Assembly (NCBI GenBank): GCA_944321715.1
Contig: CALUMJ010000002.1
Coordinates: 62,001 to 126,000 of the forward strand
Length of the DNA stretch: 64,000 nt
From: an uncultured Muribaculaceae bacterium
GTDB lineage: Bacteria; Bacteroidota; Bacteroidia; Bacteroidales; Muribaculaceae
Direction: 5' to 3'
Shown here: piece by piece, positions 49,966-58,563 of the stretch
Layout of the letters: each line of letters starts with the position of its first letter
Numbering within the stretch: position 1 is the stretch's first letter
Made by a program: the position numbers and the translations under genes
Notes under the pieces: generated by a model
What the model was told of the DNA's origin: nothing
What the model saw: only the letters and a program-made list of their open reading frames with translations
Database searches by the model: none

Positions 49966-52128
49966 ATGATTGATAAAGCTACAGTTGCTCAAATTCTCGA
50001 TGCTGCCGACATTGTAGATGTCGTTTCCGACTTCGTAAGCCTCAAACGCCGCGGAGCCAACTATGTGGGTCTATGCCCCTTCCACAACGAGAAAACGCCT
50101 TCGTTCAGCGTTTCGCGCGCAAAGGGCATCTGCCATTGCTTCAGCTGCGGAAAAGGCGGAAGCCCTGTAAACTTCATAATGGAGCATGAGCAGTTGTCAT
50201 ACTACGAGGCTCTGAAATACCTTGCCAACAAATACCACATCGAGGTGCACGAACGCGAACTGACCGACGAGGAGAAAATCGAGCAGTCGGACCGCGAAAG
50301 CATGCTTATCATCAACGAGAACGCCTGCCGACACTTCGAGCAGAACCTGTTTGAAACCGCCGAAGGACGCAACATAGGCCTCACCTACTTCAACGAGCGA
50401 GGATTCTCCGAACAGATGATTCGCCGCTTCCACCTCGGCTACTCGATTGACAAGCGTAGCGACCTGTATGACGCAATGACTGCCCAAGGGTATAATCAGA
50501 AATACTTGTTTGAAACCGGCCTGTGCATCGCCAGCAACGACGGGCAAGGCGGTTACGACCGTTTCCGTGGCCGTGTGATGTTCCCCGTGCTGAACCTGGC
50601 TGGAAAAATCATCGCATTCGGCGGCCGCACACTCAAGCACGATAAGGCAAAATATGTCAACTCGCCCGAATCGCTGATTTACAAAAAAAGCAACGAGCTT
50701 TACGGCCTGTACCAAGCAAAACAGGCAATCACAAAGCACGACAAATGCTTCCTTGTCGAGGGATATGCCGATGTGATTTCGATGCACCAGTCGGGATTTG
50801 AAAACACTGTGGCATCGTCGGGCACATCGCTCACCGAGGGGCAAATACGCCTCATTCACCGTTTCACCGACAATGTGACCGTGCTTTACGATGGCGACGC
50901 GGCAGGCATAAAGGCCTCGCTGCGCAGCATCGACCTGTTGCTTGCCGAAGGACTTAACATAAAAGTGCTTTTGCTGCCCGATGGCGATGACCCCGACAGT
51001 TTCTCACAAAAACACTCGTCAAGCGAAATCCAAGCATTTATCGATGCAAACGAAGAGGATTTCATCCGCTTCAAAATACGCATATTGCTGCAAGGGTGCG
51101 AAAACGACCCCATAAAGCGTTCCGAAGTCATCTCCGATGTAGTAAAATCCATTTCGGTCATTCCATTCCCCATCAACCGCTCGGTCTATACCCAGGAATG
51201 CAGCCGATTGCTCGACATCGACGAACAGGTGCTGAAAACTGCCGTGGAACGCAACATCCTCCAAGCTCGCACAAAAAGCTACCAGCGCAACAACGAATCG
51301 CAGGCTCAAGACAAATCGCAACCACAGGTTGTCGCCGAAGTCGTAAACAACAGCAACACCGCTCGCATTGCCACACAAGCAACCGACGACAGGGCAAAAC
51401 TGCTTTACCCCCACGAAGAGTCTGTAACCCGCTACATATTAAAATATGGAATGAGCGACTTCTGCGATGCAATCGACGAGACCAACACACCCACCCGCCT
51501 AACGCTGCTTGAATATATCAACAATGAATTGACACTCGACGAGATGCACTTCTCAAACCATGTTTTTTCTAAAATTTATGGAATGGCACTTGACATGCTT
51601 GGTAATTTCGGGTCAGACTTGGAGGCATTCAAACAGAGGCTCGATGATGAATGCCACACTCGGCGCAACCAAAGTCTCGAACAAATAAGCCACGAATGTC
51701 AAAGCCTTGATGAAATAAAAATGCACGAAGAGCGTATCAATCAGGAACTCGAACAATTCCGTGATGAGCAATTAACCGCATTCCGCAACAATTACATTGA
51801 ACGGATATTATGCTCAAGCGAAGACAACGAGGTGAGGCAAATGTCAATAAAACTCATCAGCGAAAAATACCACTTGAGCAAAATCCACACCAAATACAAC
51901 AAGTTACAGACCGAGTATGACAAACTCGTAACACTCGTGCCCGAAGCCATATACAACTGGAAATCGACATTAATCTTGTGTCAAATAAAGGACATACGGA
52001 AACAACTCGAAACCGAGAGCGACACCACTAAAATCGAAAACTTGCTGAAACAAATGCAAGACCTATTTGCACTGCGTTCGCAGCTCGCAAAGTACCTTGG
52101 CGAACGAGTTGTCAATCCCAAAATATAA
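49966..52128 (+). CDS. dnaG: DNA primase DnaG
   Basis: 720 residues. It makes RNA primers for replication. The N-terminal zinc domain shows Cys37, His40, Cys58 and Cys61 (CPFHNEKTPSF...CHCFSCGKGG). The polymerase core has the FGGR region and the TOPRIM motifs EGYADVISMHQ and LYDGDAAGIKA. The C-terminal third, past a Gln/Asn-rich linker (NNESQAQDKSQPQ), is the less conserved helicase-binding region; it is longer than in E. coli DnaG (581). The first half is richer in G+C than nearby genes. bioA follows after 9 bases. Confidence 0.97.
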   Translation: MIDKATVAQILDAADIVDVVSDFVSLKRRGANYVGLCPFHNEKTPSFSVSRAKGICHCFSCGKGGSPVNFIMEHEQLSYYEALKYLANKYHIEVHERELTDEEKIEQSDRESMLIINENACRHFEQNLFETAEGRNIGLTYFNERGFSEQMIRRFHLGYSIDKRSDLYDAMTAQGYNQKYLFETGLCIASNDGQGGYDRFRGRVMFPVLNLAGKIIAFGGRTLKHDKAKYVNSPESLIYKKSNELYGLYQAKQAITKHDKCFLVEGYADVISMHQSGFENTVASSGTSLTEGQIRLIHRFTDNVTVLYDGDAAGIKASLRSIDLLLAEGLNIKVLLLPDGDDPDSFSQKHSSSEIQAFIDANEEDFIRFKIRILLQGCENDPIKRSEVISDVVKSISVIPFPINRSVYTQECSRLLDIDEQVLKTAVERNILQARTKSYQRNNESQAQDKSQPQVVAEVVNNSNTARIATQATDDRAKLLYPHEESVTRYILKYGMSDFCDAIDETNTPTRLTLLEYINNELTLDEMHFSNHVFSKIYGMALDMLGNFGSDLEAFKQRLDDECHTRRNQSLEQISHECQSLDEIKMHEERINQELEQFRDEQLTAFRNNYIERILCSSEDNEVRQMSIKLISEKYHLSKIHTKYNKLQTEYDKLVTLVPEAIYNWKSTLILCQIKDIRKQLETESDTTKIENLLKQMQDLFALRSQLAKYLGERVVNPKI

Positions 52129-52137
52129 TTCACGTTT

Positions 52138-53418
52138 ATGAATAATATTATAGACACTTTCGACCACGACCACTTGTGGCACCCCTACACTTCCACCATC
52201 GACCCACTGCCCACATATAAGGTCGCATCGGCTCGTGGAGTGGAAATCATTCTCGAAGATGGAACTAAACTAATCGACGGCATGTCGTCTTGGTGGGCTG
52301 CCGTGCATGGCTATAACCATCCAGTGTTGAACCGTGCCGCCAAAGAACAAATCGACCGCATGGCGCACATCATGTTTGGTGGACTTACTCACCAACCGGC
52401 AATCGACCTCGGCAAACTATTATTGTCGATTTTGCCGCCCAATATGAACAATATTTTTTATGCCGACTCTGGTTCAGTGGCCGTGGAAGTTGCCATGAAA
52501 ATGGCAATGCAAGCATCAATCTCAAAATATGGCGACACCCACAAAACCAATTTTGTCACTATCCGCTCGGGCTACCACGGCGATACGTGGAATGCTATGT
52601 CGGTTTGCGACCCGGTAACAGGCATGCACAGCATGTTTGGCCCTGCACTCAATGTCCGTTATTTCGCCCCTGCGCCATCATGTCGTTTTCACGACACATG
52701 GGATGAAAACTGTACTGCCGAACTTGAGCAAATCATCGATACACACCACGATGAAATAGCCGGACTCATACTCGAACCAATCGTGCAAGGTGCCGGAGGC
52801 ATGAGATTTTACCATCCCAATTATTTAATCAAGGCTCGCCAACTTTGCGACAAATATGACATCTACCTCATCTTCGATGAAATAGCAACTGGATTTGGAC
52901 GCACGGGAAAACTGTTTGCATGGCAACATGCCAATGTGATGCCCGACATAATGTGCATTGGCAAAGCACTCACAGGCGGATACATGACAATGAGTGCAGT
53001 AGCAACCACACGCGACGTTGCCGATACCATCTCACGTGGCGAAGCCGGCGTAATGATGCACGGGCCAACTTTCATGGCCAATCCGTTGGCTTGCGCAGTA
53101 GCTTTGGCCTCGGTCAACCTATTGCTCTCCAGCGACTGGCAAGGGAAAGTGGCACATATCGAAACCTTGATGAAAAGCCTTATGCCCGAAGCCCGTCGAT
53201 ACGCCAATGTTGCCGACGTGCGCATACTCGGTGCAATAGGAGTCATCGAAATGAAAACCCCCATCGACATGGCCTCATTCCAAGCTAAGTGTGTCGAGCG
53301 TGGCATTTGGGTGCGTCCGTTCGGACGATTGGTTTACATAATGCCGCCTTTCATTATAAGCGACGACGATTTAACCACGTTAATCACGCAACTGTTAGAA
53401 ATAATACGCCCGTCATGA
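52138..53418 (+). CDS. bioA: Adenosylmethionine-8-amino-7-oxononanoate aminotransferase
   Basis: 426 residues, PLP fold type I class III. It converts KAPA to DAPA with S-adenosylmethionine as amino donor. Features: WHPYTS near the N-terminus, [49 protein letters not shown], the cofactor Asp in [14 protein letters not shown], and the PLP Lys in [11 protein letters not shown] (about 276). It starts the biotin block, overlapping bioF by four bases (ATGA). Confidence 0.97.
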   Translation: MNNIIDTFDHDHLWHPYTSTIDPLPTYKVASARGVEIILEDGTKLIDGMSSWWAAVHGYNHPVLNRAAKEQIDRMAHIMFGGLTHQPAIDLGKLLLSILPPNMNNIFYADSGSVAVEVAMKMAMQASISKYGDTHKTNFVTIRSGYHGDTWNAMSVCDPVTGMHSMFGPALNVRYFAPAPSCRFHDTWDENCTAELEQIIDTHHDEIAGLILEPIVQGAGGMRFYHPNYLIKARQLCDKYDIYLIFDEIATGFGRTGKLFAWQHANVMPDIMCIGKALTGGYMTMSAVATTRDVADTISRGEAGVMMHGPTFMANPLACAVALASVNLLLSSDWQGKVAHIETLMKSLMPEARRYANVADVRILGAIGVIEMKTPIDMASFQAKCVERGIWVRPFGRLVYIMPPFIISDDDLTTLITQLLEIIRPS

Positions 53419-54542
53419 ACAACATTGCCGACTACCTTGACACACTTCGTGTGAGTGGGAATTTTCGTTCCATCGGGCAACATTTAACCCAATCAGGACT
53501 TACCGACCTGTCGTCGAATGACTACTTAGGACTCGCTTCAAACAAAGAATTGCAAAACGAGTTTTTCGGCAGCAAACAATGCCTCGACATGACATCGTCG
53601 GCATCACGGCTATTGTCGTTGCACCAGCAATGCTACACCGACCTCGAAAAACAGCTTGCAACTTTGTATGGCCGACATGCACTGCTTTTCAACAGCGGCT
53701 ATCATGCCAACAGCGGAATCATTCCTGCAATCACAAGCAAGGGCACACTTGTCGTGTGCGACAGGCTGGTGCATGCAAGCATCATCGACGGCATAATACT
53801 ATCGCGGGCGCATTTCATTCGGTTCAGGCACAACGACCTCGACCACTTGCAAGAAATCATATCGGCAAACCGCAACAAGTATAGCGACATACTGATAGTC
53901 ACCGAGTCGGTTTTCAGCATGGATGGCGATATATGCGACTTGCCATCGCTTGTGAAAATCAAGAAAGAAAATCCCGGAACAAGGTTATACGTCGATGAAG
54001 CACATGGATTTGGAGTTTTTGGCAATAGAGGCCTTGGCATGTGCGAACGTGACAATGTAATCAACGACATCGACATCATCGTCGGCACCCTTGGCAAGGC
54101 TGGGGCATCAATCGGGGCTTTTGCCATAACCGATGCTCGCACCAAAGATTTCCTTATCAACACAGCCCGCAGTTTCATCTTTTCAACCATGTTACCTCCC
54201 ATCAACTGTGCATGGTCGCAACTGATGGTGTCGCACATTACACAGATGGAAACCGAGCGCAAGCATCTGCTGCACATTGCCGACCGCTTATCTGAGTTTT
54301 TACGTTCTATGGGCTACAATCACAACAGCAAATCACAAATAGTGCCACTCATTGTGGGCGACCCACATAAAGTGGTTGAACTATCACAACAGCTGCGCAC
54401 ACTCGGCTACATTGCCCTTCCTATCCGCACACCGACTGTGCCAAAAGGAACTGAACGCATTCGTTTCAGTCTCACCGCTGCACTTTCCAATGCAACAATC
54501 GACCAATTACTATCCGACTTGAGAACCCTACTTCAGTCATGA
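53415..54542 (+). CDS. bioF: 8-amino-7-oxononanoate synthase
   Basis: 375 residues from ATG 53415. The frame opens earlier inside bioA, but the ATGA overlap and family alignment fix this start. It joins pimeloyl-ACP and alanine to give KAPA. Motifs: [32 protein letters not shown] (usual GSGGSRL replaced), [32 protein letters not shown], and the PLP Lys in [16 protein letters not shown]. It is slightly shorter than E. coli BioF (384). It overlaps the next gene by four bases. Confidence 0.95.
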   Translation: MNNIADYLDTLRVSGNFRSIGQHLTQSGLTDLSSNDYLGLASNKELQNEFFGSKQCLDMTSSASRLLSLHQQCYTDLEKQLATLYGRHALLFNSGYHANSGIIPAITSKGTLVVCDRLVHASIIDGIILSRAHFIRFRHNDLDHLQEIISANRNKYSDILIVTESVFSMDGDICDLPSLVKIKKENPGTRLYVDEAHGFGVFGNRGLGMCERDNVINDIDIIVGTLGKAGASIGAFAITDARTKDFLINTARSFIFSTMLPPINCAWSQLMVSHITQMETERKHLLHIADRLSEFLRSMGYNHNSKSQIVPLIVGDPHKVVELSQQLRTLGYIALPIRTPTVPKGTERIRFSLTAALSNATIDQLLSDLRTLLQS

Positions 54543-55936
54543 ACATCGAATTTATAACCACCGACAATCACAGAAAATCAATCGCGCTGTTTTTTACTGG
54601 CTGGGGTATGGATGCAACCCCTTTCAGGCATTTGCACATCAGCTGCGACTTGGCTATAGTGTGGGATTATGGGAATTTTGATTTCGACACATCAACGTTG
54701 GGTAAATACCAAAACATTTACTTGTTTGCCTGGTCGTTCGGCGTGTTTGCCGCCGCTGCATTCCTGAGCCGTTACCCACATTTACCCATTGTGTTTAAAA
54801 TGGCAATTAACGGCACACAATTTCCAATCGACGATTCCCGAGGAATACCACGTAACCTATTCAGTGCAACGCGCGACAACTTGACCGAACGTTCGCTCAT
54901 GAAATTTCACCGCCGCATTTGTGGCTCCCAAGCCAAATATGCACAATGGTCGGCCATGTTGCCATCGCGTTCCATCCAATCGCTACACGACGAATTAGTC
55001 GCAATCGATAAGGCTGCATCATCGGGCATTTACGCAAGGCATTGGAACAAAGTCATAGCATCGAAATTCGACTTGATTTTCCCATTCGAAAACCAACTTA
55101 ACGGCTGGGAAGGACTATGCGACACATTGGAAATAGAAGAAACAGGACACCACCTGCCCGATGATTTTGCCACACTGATAAATGGCAACATCATCAATAA
55201 ACAACTTATAAAACAGCATTTCGGCAACAGCCTGAATGGAACATACGACCGAAATGCCACCGTCCAGCACAAAATTGCATCCAATTTATACGACTTGTGG
55301 AAATCAACCATAGGAATCAACAGTGATTCCGCAATCTTGGAAATCGGTTGCGGAACAGGTTTTCTGACGCGCCTATACACTCCCACGGCATACCCATCGC
55401 ACCTCGTCCTCAACGACTTGTGCCACGTGCCTACTGTCACACTCAACCTCAATGTCACCGACTACCAATTCATCGAAAAAGACGCCGAGCTGCTGGAATT
55501 TCCCCCACAGTCATTCGACTATATAGTTTCGTCATCGGCCATACAGTGGTTAGAAAACTTGCCTTTACTATTCAATCACCTCCACAGCTGGCTCAATCCG
55601 GGTGGTGCCATAGTAATTTCGACATTTGGCACCAACAATATGAAAGAAATCAAAGATAATATCAAAATATCTCTTAATTATAAAAGTGTAAAGTGGTACT
55701 GTAACGAAATAAAGCGTAACTTTGACATCGTTTTGATTCGTGAGGAGAGTGAAACAATGACATTCGGCACTCCATTAGATGTGCTTCGGCACATTCAATC
55801 TACAGGTGTGAACTCGATAAATAGCACAAGAACACCGAGTGGCACACTCAGGCGATTGTTAAAGGATTACCCCAATATTGATGGGAGATTTCCACTCACC
55901 TACAACCCTATATACATCATAGCAACAAAGAAATGA
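54539..55936 (+). CDS. BioG-BioC fusion: pimeloyl-ACP methyl ester esterase plus malonyl-ACP methyltransferase
   Basis: 465 residues in two modules. Residues 1 to about 215 are a BioG-type (DUF452) alpha/beta hydrolase: LFFTGWGMDATPF at the N-terminus and the nucleophile motif LFAWSFGVFAAA (Ser about 69). Residues about 235-465 are BioC: RNATVQHKIASNLYDLW, SAM motif I ILEIGCGTGFLTRLY (about 267), FDYIVSSSAIQWLENLP, and WLNPGGAIVISTFG. BioC methylates malonyl-ACP to start pimelate synthesis in the fatty acid cycle, and BioG removes the methyl at the end. One chain therefore carries the opening and closing steps. It lies between bioF and bioD with ATGA overlaps on both sides. Confidence 0.92.
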   Translation: MNIEFITTDNHRKSIALFFTGWGMDATPFRHLHISCDLAIVWDYGNFDFDTSTLGKYQNIYLFAWSFGVFAAAAFLSRYPHLPIVFKMAINGTQFPIDDSRGIPRNLFSATRDNLTERSLMKFHRRICGSQAKYAQWSAMLPSRSIQSLHDELVAIDKAASSGIYARHWNKVIASKFDLIFPFENQLNGWEGLCDTLEIEETGHHLPDDFATLINGNIINKQLIKQHFGNSLNGTYDRNATVQHKIASNLYDLWKSTIGINSDSAILEIGCGTGFLTRLYTPTAYPSHLVLNDLCHVPTVTLNLNVTDYQFIEKDAELLEFPPQSFDYIVSSSAIQWLENLPLLFNHLHSWLNPGGAIVISTFGTNNMKEIKDNIKISLNYKSVKWYCNEIKRNFDIVLIREESETMTFGTPLDVLRHIQSTGVNSINSTRTPSGTLRRLLKDYPNIDGRFPLTYNPIYIIATKK

Positions 55937-56577
55937 CAAGCAAAGTTATATTCATCAGCGGAATTGGTACAAACATAGGCAAGAGTTATGCCACTGGCTG
56001 GCTGGCCTGCCGCATGATGGCGGCAGGGAAAAGCGTAATCACGCAAAAGATGATACAAACGGGCAACATTGGCTCATCGGAAGACATCGACGTACACAGG
56101 AAAATCATGGGTATGCCACTTGCCGATGTTGACATCGACCACACCACCGCACCCGTAATTTTCACCTACCCCGCATCACCGCACCTTGCCGCAGAAATTG
56201 ACAACAGACCCGTCGATTTGCACCGAATTGACAGAGCCACGGCAAAGCTCTCTGCGATATACGACATTGTACTCATGGAAGGCGCTGGAGGATTGATGGT
56301 TCCTATTTCCGAGGATTACTTAACAATCGATTTCATCTGCGACAGAAAATACCCCATTGCATTAGTCACTAATGGCTCGCTCGGCTCAATCAATCACACC
56401 ATTCTGTCGTTTGAGGCATTAAAAAGCCGCAACATCGACATGCCAGTTGTCATATATAACTCATTTTTCGATGACGACCCTGTCATCGCCGAAGATAATC
56501 AAAAGTTTTTAAGAAAATATTTCTCCCGGCAGTCGCCCAATACCGAATTTTTAGTAATGCCGCGATTAGACGTGTAA
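55933..56577 (+). CDS. bioD: ATP-dependent dethiobiotin synthetase
   Basis: 214 residues. It carboxylates DAPA and closes the ureido ring. The P-loop is FISGIGTNIGKSYATGWLA (about 7-25), the family GTxTxxGKT form with Asn and Ser variants. MEGAGGLMVPIS (about 118) and the base-contacting VTNGSLGSINHTILS follow. It is coupled to the preceding gene by an ATGA overlap. bioB, the last pathway gene, is not in the window. Confidence 0.95.
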   Translation: MTSKVIFISGIGTNIGKSYATGWLACRMMAAGKSVITQKMIQTGNIGSSEDIDVHRKIMGMPLADVDIDHTTAPVIFTYPASPHLAAEIDNRPVDLHRIDRATAKLSAIYDIVLMEGAGGLMVPISEDYLTIDFICDRKYPIALVTNGSLGSINHTILSFEALKSRNIDMPVVIYNSFFDDDPVIAEDNQKFLRKYFSRQSPNTEFLVMPRLDV

Positions 56578-56579
56578 CA

Positions 56580-57200
56580 ATGAAAATATCCATCAGCAAA
56601 GAACAATTGTCGTCACTCGACCGCGTGACTTTCCCTGGAAAAATCCACGTTGTCGATACATTGCCAAAACTCGACAAAGCTCTGTCGGAACTCAAAAGTT
56701 CCACTACGCTCGGTTTCGACACCGAAACACGCCCATCGTTCAAAAAGGGCGTTTCACACAGTGTAGCTCTAATGCAAATTTCCACTATGGAGGATTGCTA
56801 CTTGGTGCGTATCAATAAAATCGGTATTCCACCGTCACTGCGCTCATTTCTCGAAGACACGGCTATCACCAAAGTGGGTCTTTCGCTCAAAGATGACTTC
56901 GGTGTTATACACAAAGGTTACGACACCGACATGCTTGGATTTGTCGATTTACAAAAAGTCGTTCCTCAATATTGTATCGCCGATGCCAGTTTACAAAAAA
57001 TATATGCCATACTCTTTGACAAACGTATCTCAAAAGGACAACGGCTGTCAAACTGGGAAGCCGACAACTTAACCGATGCACAACAAGAATATGCAGCCAT
57101 TGATGCCTGGGCTTGTCTTAAGATTTATAACTATTTAAGTACCAAGGCATTCAAGCCCGAAGAATCGAAATATATTATCACTGATAAAAATGAAGATTAA
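56580..57200 (+). CDS. DEDD-family 3'-5' exonuclease (RNase D/WRN-like domain)
   Basis: 206 residues, consisting of just the exonuclease domain. Catalytic residues fit the DEDDy pattern: Asp47 and Glu49 in TLGFDTETRPSF, an Asp in LSLKDDFGVIHKG, and Tyr/Asp in QEYAAIDAWACLKIY near the C-terminus. RNase D-type proteins trim RNA and WRN-type ones trim DNA; lacking an HRDC domain, this one cannot be assigned further. It starts 2 bases after bioD, so it probably shares that transcript. Confidence 0.9.
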   Translation: MKISISKEQLSSLDRVTFPGKIHVVDTLPKLDKALSELKSSTTLGFDTETRPSFKKGVSHSVALMQISTMEDCYLVRINKIGIPPSLRSFLEDTAITKVGLSLKDDFGVIHKGYDTDMLGFVDLQKVVPQYCIADASLQKIYAILFDKRISKGQRLSNWEADNLTDAQQEYAAIDAWACLKIYNYLSTKAFKPEESKYIITDKNED

Positions 57201-57453
57201 AAAATCCACAATTATCCCACTATTGCTATTGGCATACTTAGCATTTATGTCCTACATCGGGTTGCCATACCTGCAAGCCGGACGTTATGTCTATTACTTT
57301 GGCATCATTGCCATCACTCTTGCAATAATAATAGCATTGCACTTCACACTCAAATACCGCGAGAAGCGCAAAGCCGCACAAGAAGAGGACAAAATGTACA
57401 CCACTTACGCCGACGAAGACAAGAAAGCCAAACTGCGCAACAAGGGGAATTAA
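57190..57453 (+). CDS. Small two-helix membrane protein of unknown function
   Basis: 87 residues. Two hydrophobic segments (about 8-27 and 35-53) would form a membrane hairpin. A highly charged tail (about 54-87; KYREKRKAAQEEDKMYTTY, ADEDKKAKLRNKG) probably lies in the cytoplasm. The start overlaps the exonuclease stop by 11 bases, which supports real translation. I do not recognise the family. It is the last gene of the dnaG-bio run. Confidence 0.7.
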   Translation: MKIKKSTIIPLLLLAYLAFMSYIGLPYLQAGRYVYYFGIIAITLAIIIALHFTLKYREKRKAAQEEDKMYTTYADEDKKAKLRNKGN

Positions 57454-57502
57454 CTAAAACAACATTTTTTCCACTAAATACAAAAATATTTTCAAAAAAT
57501 AC

Positions 57503-57531
57503 TTGTTTTTAAAAACTATTGTATATCTTTG
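57503..57531 (+). promoter_or_regulatory. Promoter of the pheA aromatic operon
   Basis: TTG (57503-57505) is followed after 18 bases by TATCTTTG (57524-57531), an exact -7 match. Transcription would begin near 57537, giving an untranslated lead of about 18 bases before the leader peptide ATG. Confidence 0.65.
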
Positions 57532-57554
57532 CAGCATCATAAAATGATTTTAAT

Positions 57555-57611
57555 ATGAGCCGATTTTTTGCATATAGCTTTTTCTTTTACTTTTATTTTC
57601 ACGAAGAATAA
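57555..57611 (+). CDS. Phenylalanine/tyrosine-rich leader peptide of the pheA attenuator
   Basis: An 18-codon frame, ATG 57555 to TAA 57609-57611, reads MSRFFAYSFFFYFYFHEE. Seven codons are Phe (positions 4, 5, 9, 10, 11, 13, 15) and three are Tyr (7, 12, 14). Six of the Phe codons are TTT and one TTC. It sits between a consensus promoter and a terminator hairpin that precedes the prephenate dehydratase gene. By analogy with PheL of enteric bacteria, its job is to stall the ribosome when Phe-tRNA (and perhaps Tyr-tRNA) is scarce. Translation is not proven. The upstream spacer is A/T-rich without a Shine-Dalgarno, as usual in Bacteroidota. Confidence 0.8.
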   Translation: MSRFFAYSFFFYFYFHEE

Positions 57612-57612
57612 A

Positions 57613-57674
57613 GGCGAGGTTATATGTGCATAATTTTTTAATATTAATTGATTAACAAAATATAAAATCCCGCC
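57613..57674 (+). promoter_or_regulatory. Candidate antiterminator pairing of the pheA leader RNA
   Basis: GGCGAGG (57613-57619), starting one base after the leader stop codon, can pair with CCCGCC (57669-57674) with one bulged A. Weaker pairs extend toward 57625 and 57662. The second strand is the 5' arm of the terminator, so the two structures exclude each other. A ribosome at the stop codon would cover the first strand and let the terminator form; one stalled at Phe codons would leave it free. Confidence 0.6.
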
Positions 57675-57699
57675 GTAAACAATCAACGGTGGGATTTTT
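57664..57699 (+). terminator. Attenuator terminator before pheA
   Basis: A 13-bp stem, AAAATCCCGCCGT (57664-57676) with ACGGTGGGATTTT (57686-57698), one G-U pair and a nine-base loop, is followed by a T run. It ends 21 bases before the pheA ATG and lies downstream of the operon's own promoter, so it acts on the pheA transcript. Confidence 0.85.
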
Positions 57700-57720
57700 A
57701 TTTAAACAATAAAACTATTT

Positions 57721-58563
57721 ATGAAGCGCGTTACAATACAAGGAGAACCCGGTTGCTTTCACGAAGCGGCAGCAAGGTCGTATTTCAAAAACGAGGATAT
57801 TGAAACTATACCCTGCGAAACTTTTACTTCGATGTTTGATACTCTCAACAACGATGCCTCGCTCATAGGCACCCTTGCAATCGAGAATACCATCGCAGGT
57901 AGCTTGTTGCAAAACCATGAATTGCTACGGAAAAGCAATCTTGCAATCGTCGGAGAATACAAGATGCACATCTCTCACGTGTTGGCAGCACTCCCCGGCC
58001 AGTCAATCGACGACCTGCATGAGGTCAACTCTCACCCGATGGCATTGATGCAATGCGCACAATTCATCCACCAACACCCCAACTTGAAAATAGTCGAGAA
58101 AAACGACACCGCTGGAAGCGCACAAGAAATTGCACAAAAGGGGCTCACCGGTGTGGCAGCCGTGTGCGGGGAATATGCCGCCAAGCTATATGGCCTGAAT
58201 ATCCTTGCCCGTGACATCCAAACAAACAAACGCAATTCTACCCGTTTCTTAATCATTGCCGACCCACTCGAAGCTCCATATTTGGTAAAACATAATAAAA
58301 TCAATAAGGCTTCACTGGTTTTCACATTGCCGCACACACAAGGCAGCTTGTCTAAAATTCTTACTATATTCTCGTTCTACGACATAAACCTGTCGAAAAT
58401 CCAATCACTGCCCATCATCGGCCGGGAATGGGAATACAGGTTTTACATCAACCTCACATTCAACGATTATGTGCGGTATCGCCAATCAATCGATGCCGTA
58501 AAACCTCTTATCAACGAATTTAAAATATTAGGTGAATACAATGAATACACAAATGAAAACTGA
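57721..58563 (+). CDS. pheA: Prephenate dehydratase
   Basis: 280 residues, monofunctional (no chorismate mutase domain). It converts prephenate to phenylpyruvate in phenylalanine synthesis. The PDT domain covers 1 to about 185: IQGEPGCFHEAAARSYF, TLAIENTIAGSLLQNHELL, and the catalytic Thr in NKRNSTRFLIIAD. An ACT regulatory domain covers about 197-275: LVFTLPHTQGSLSKILTIFSFYDINLSKIQSLPI. The Phe-contact motifs GALV and ESRP of the E. coli P-protein appear here as GSLS and QSLP, so feedback inhibition may differ. The gene is preceded by the Phe leader and attenuator, and its end overlaps the aminotransferase gene. Confidence 0.96.
   Translation: MKRVTIQGEPGCFHEAAARSYFKNEDIETIPCETFTSMFDTLNNDASLIGTLAIENTIAGSLLQNHELLRKSNLAIVGEYKMHISHVLAALPGQSIDDLHEVNSHPMALMQCAQFIHQHPNLKIVEKNDTAGSAQEIAQKGLTGVAAVCGEYAAKLYGLNILARDIQTNKRNSTRFLIIADPLEAPYLVKHNKINKASLVFTLPHTQGSLSKILTIFSFYDINLSKIQSLPIIGREWEYRFYINLTFNDYVRYRQSIDAVKPLINEFKILGEYNEYTNEN

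Noticed and set aside
57544..57558. A four-codon frame MILI ending over the start of the Phe leader peptide
   Set aside because: Too short to support, and its overlap with the leader ATG is likely chance in AT-rich sequence.
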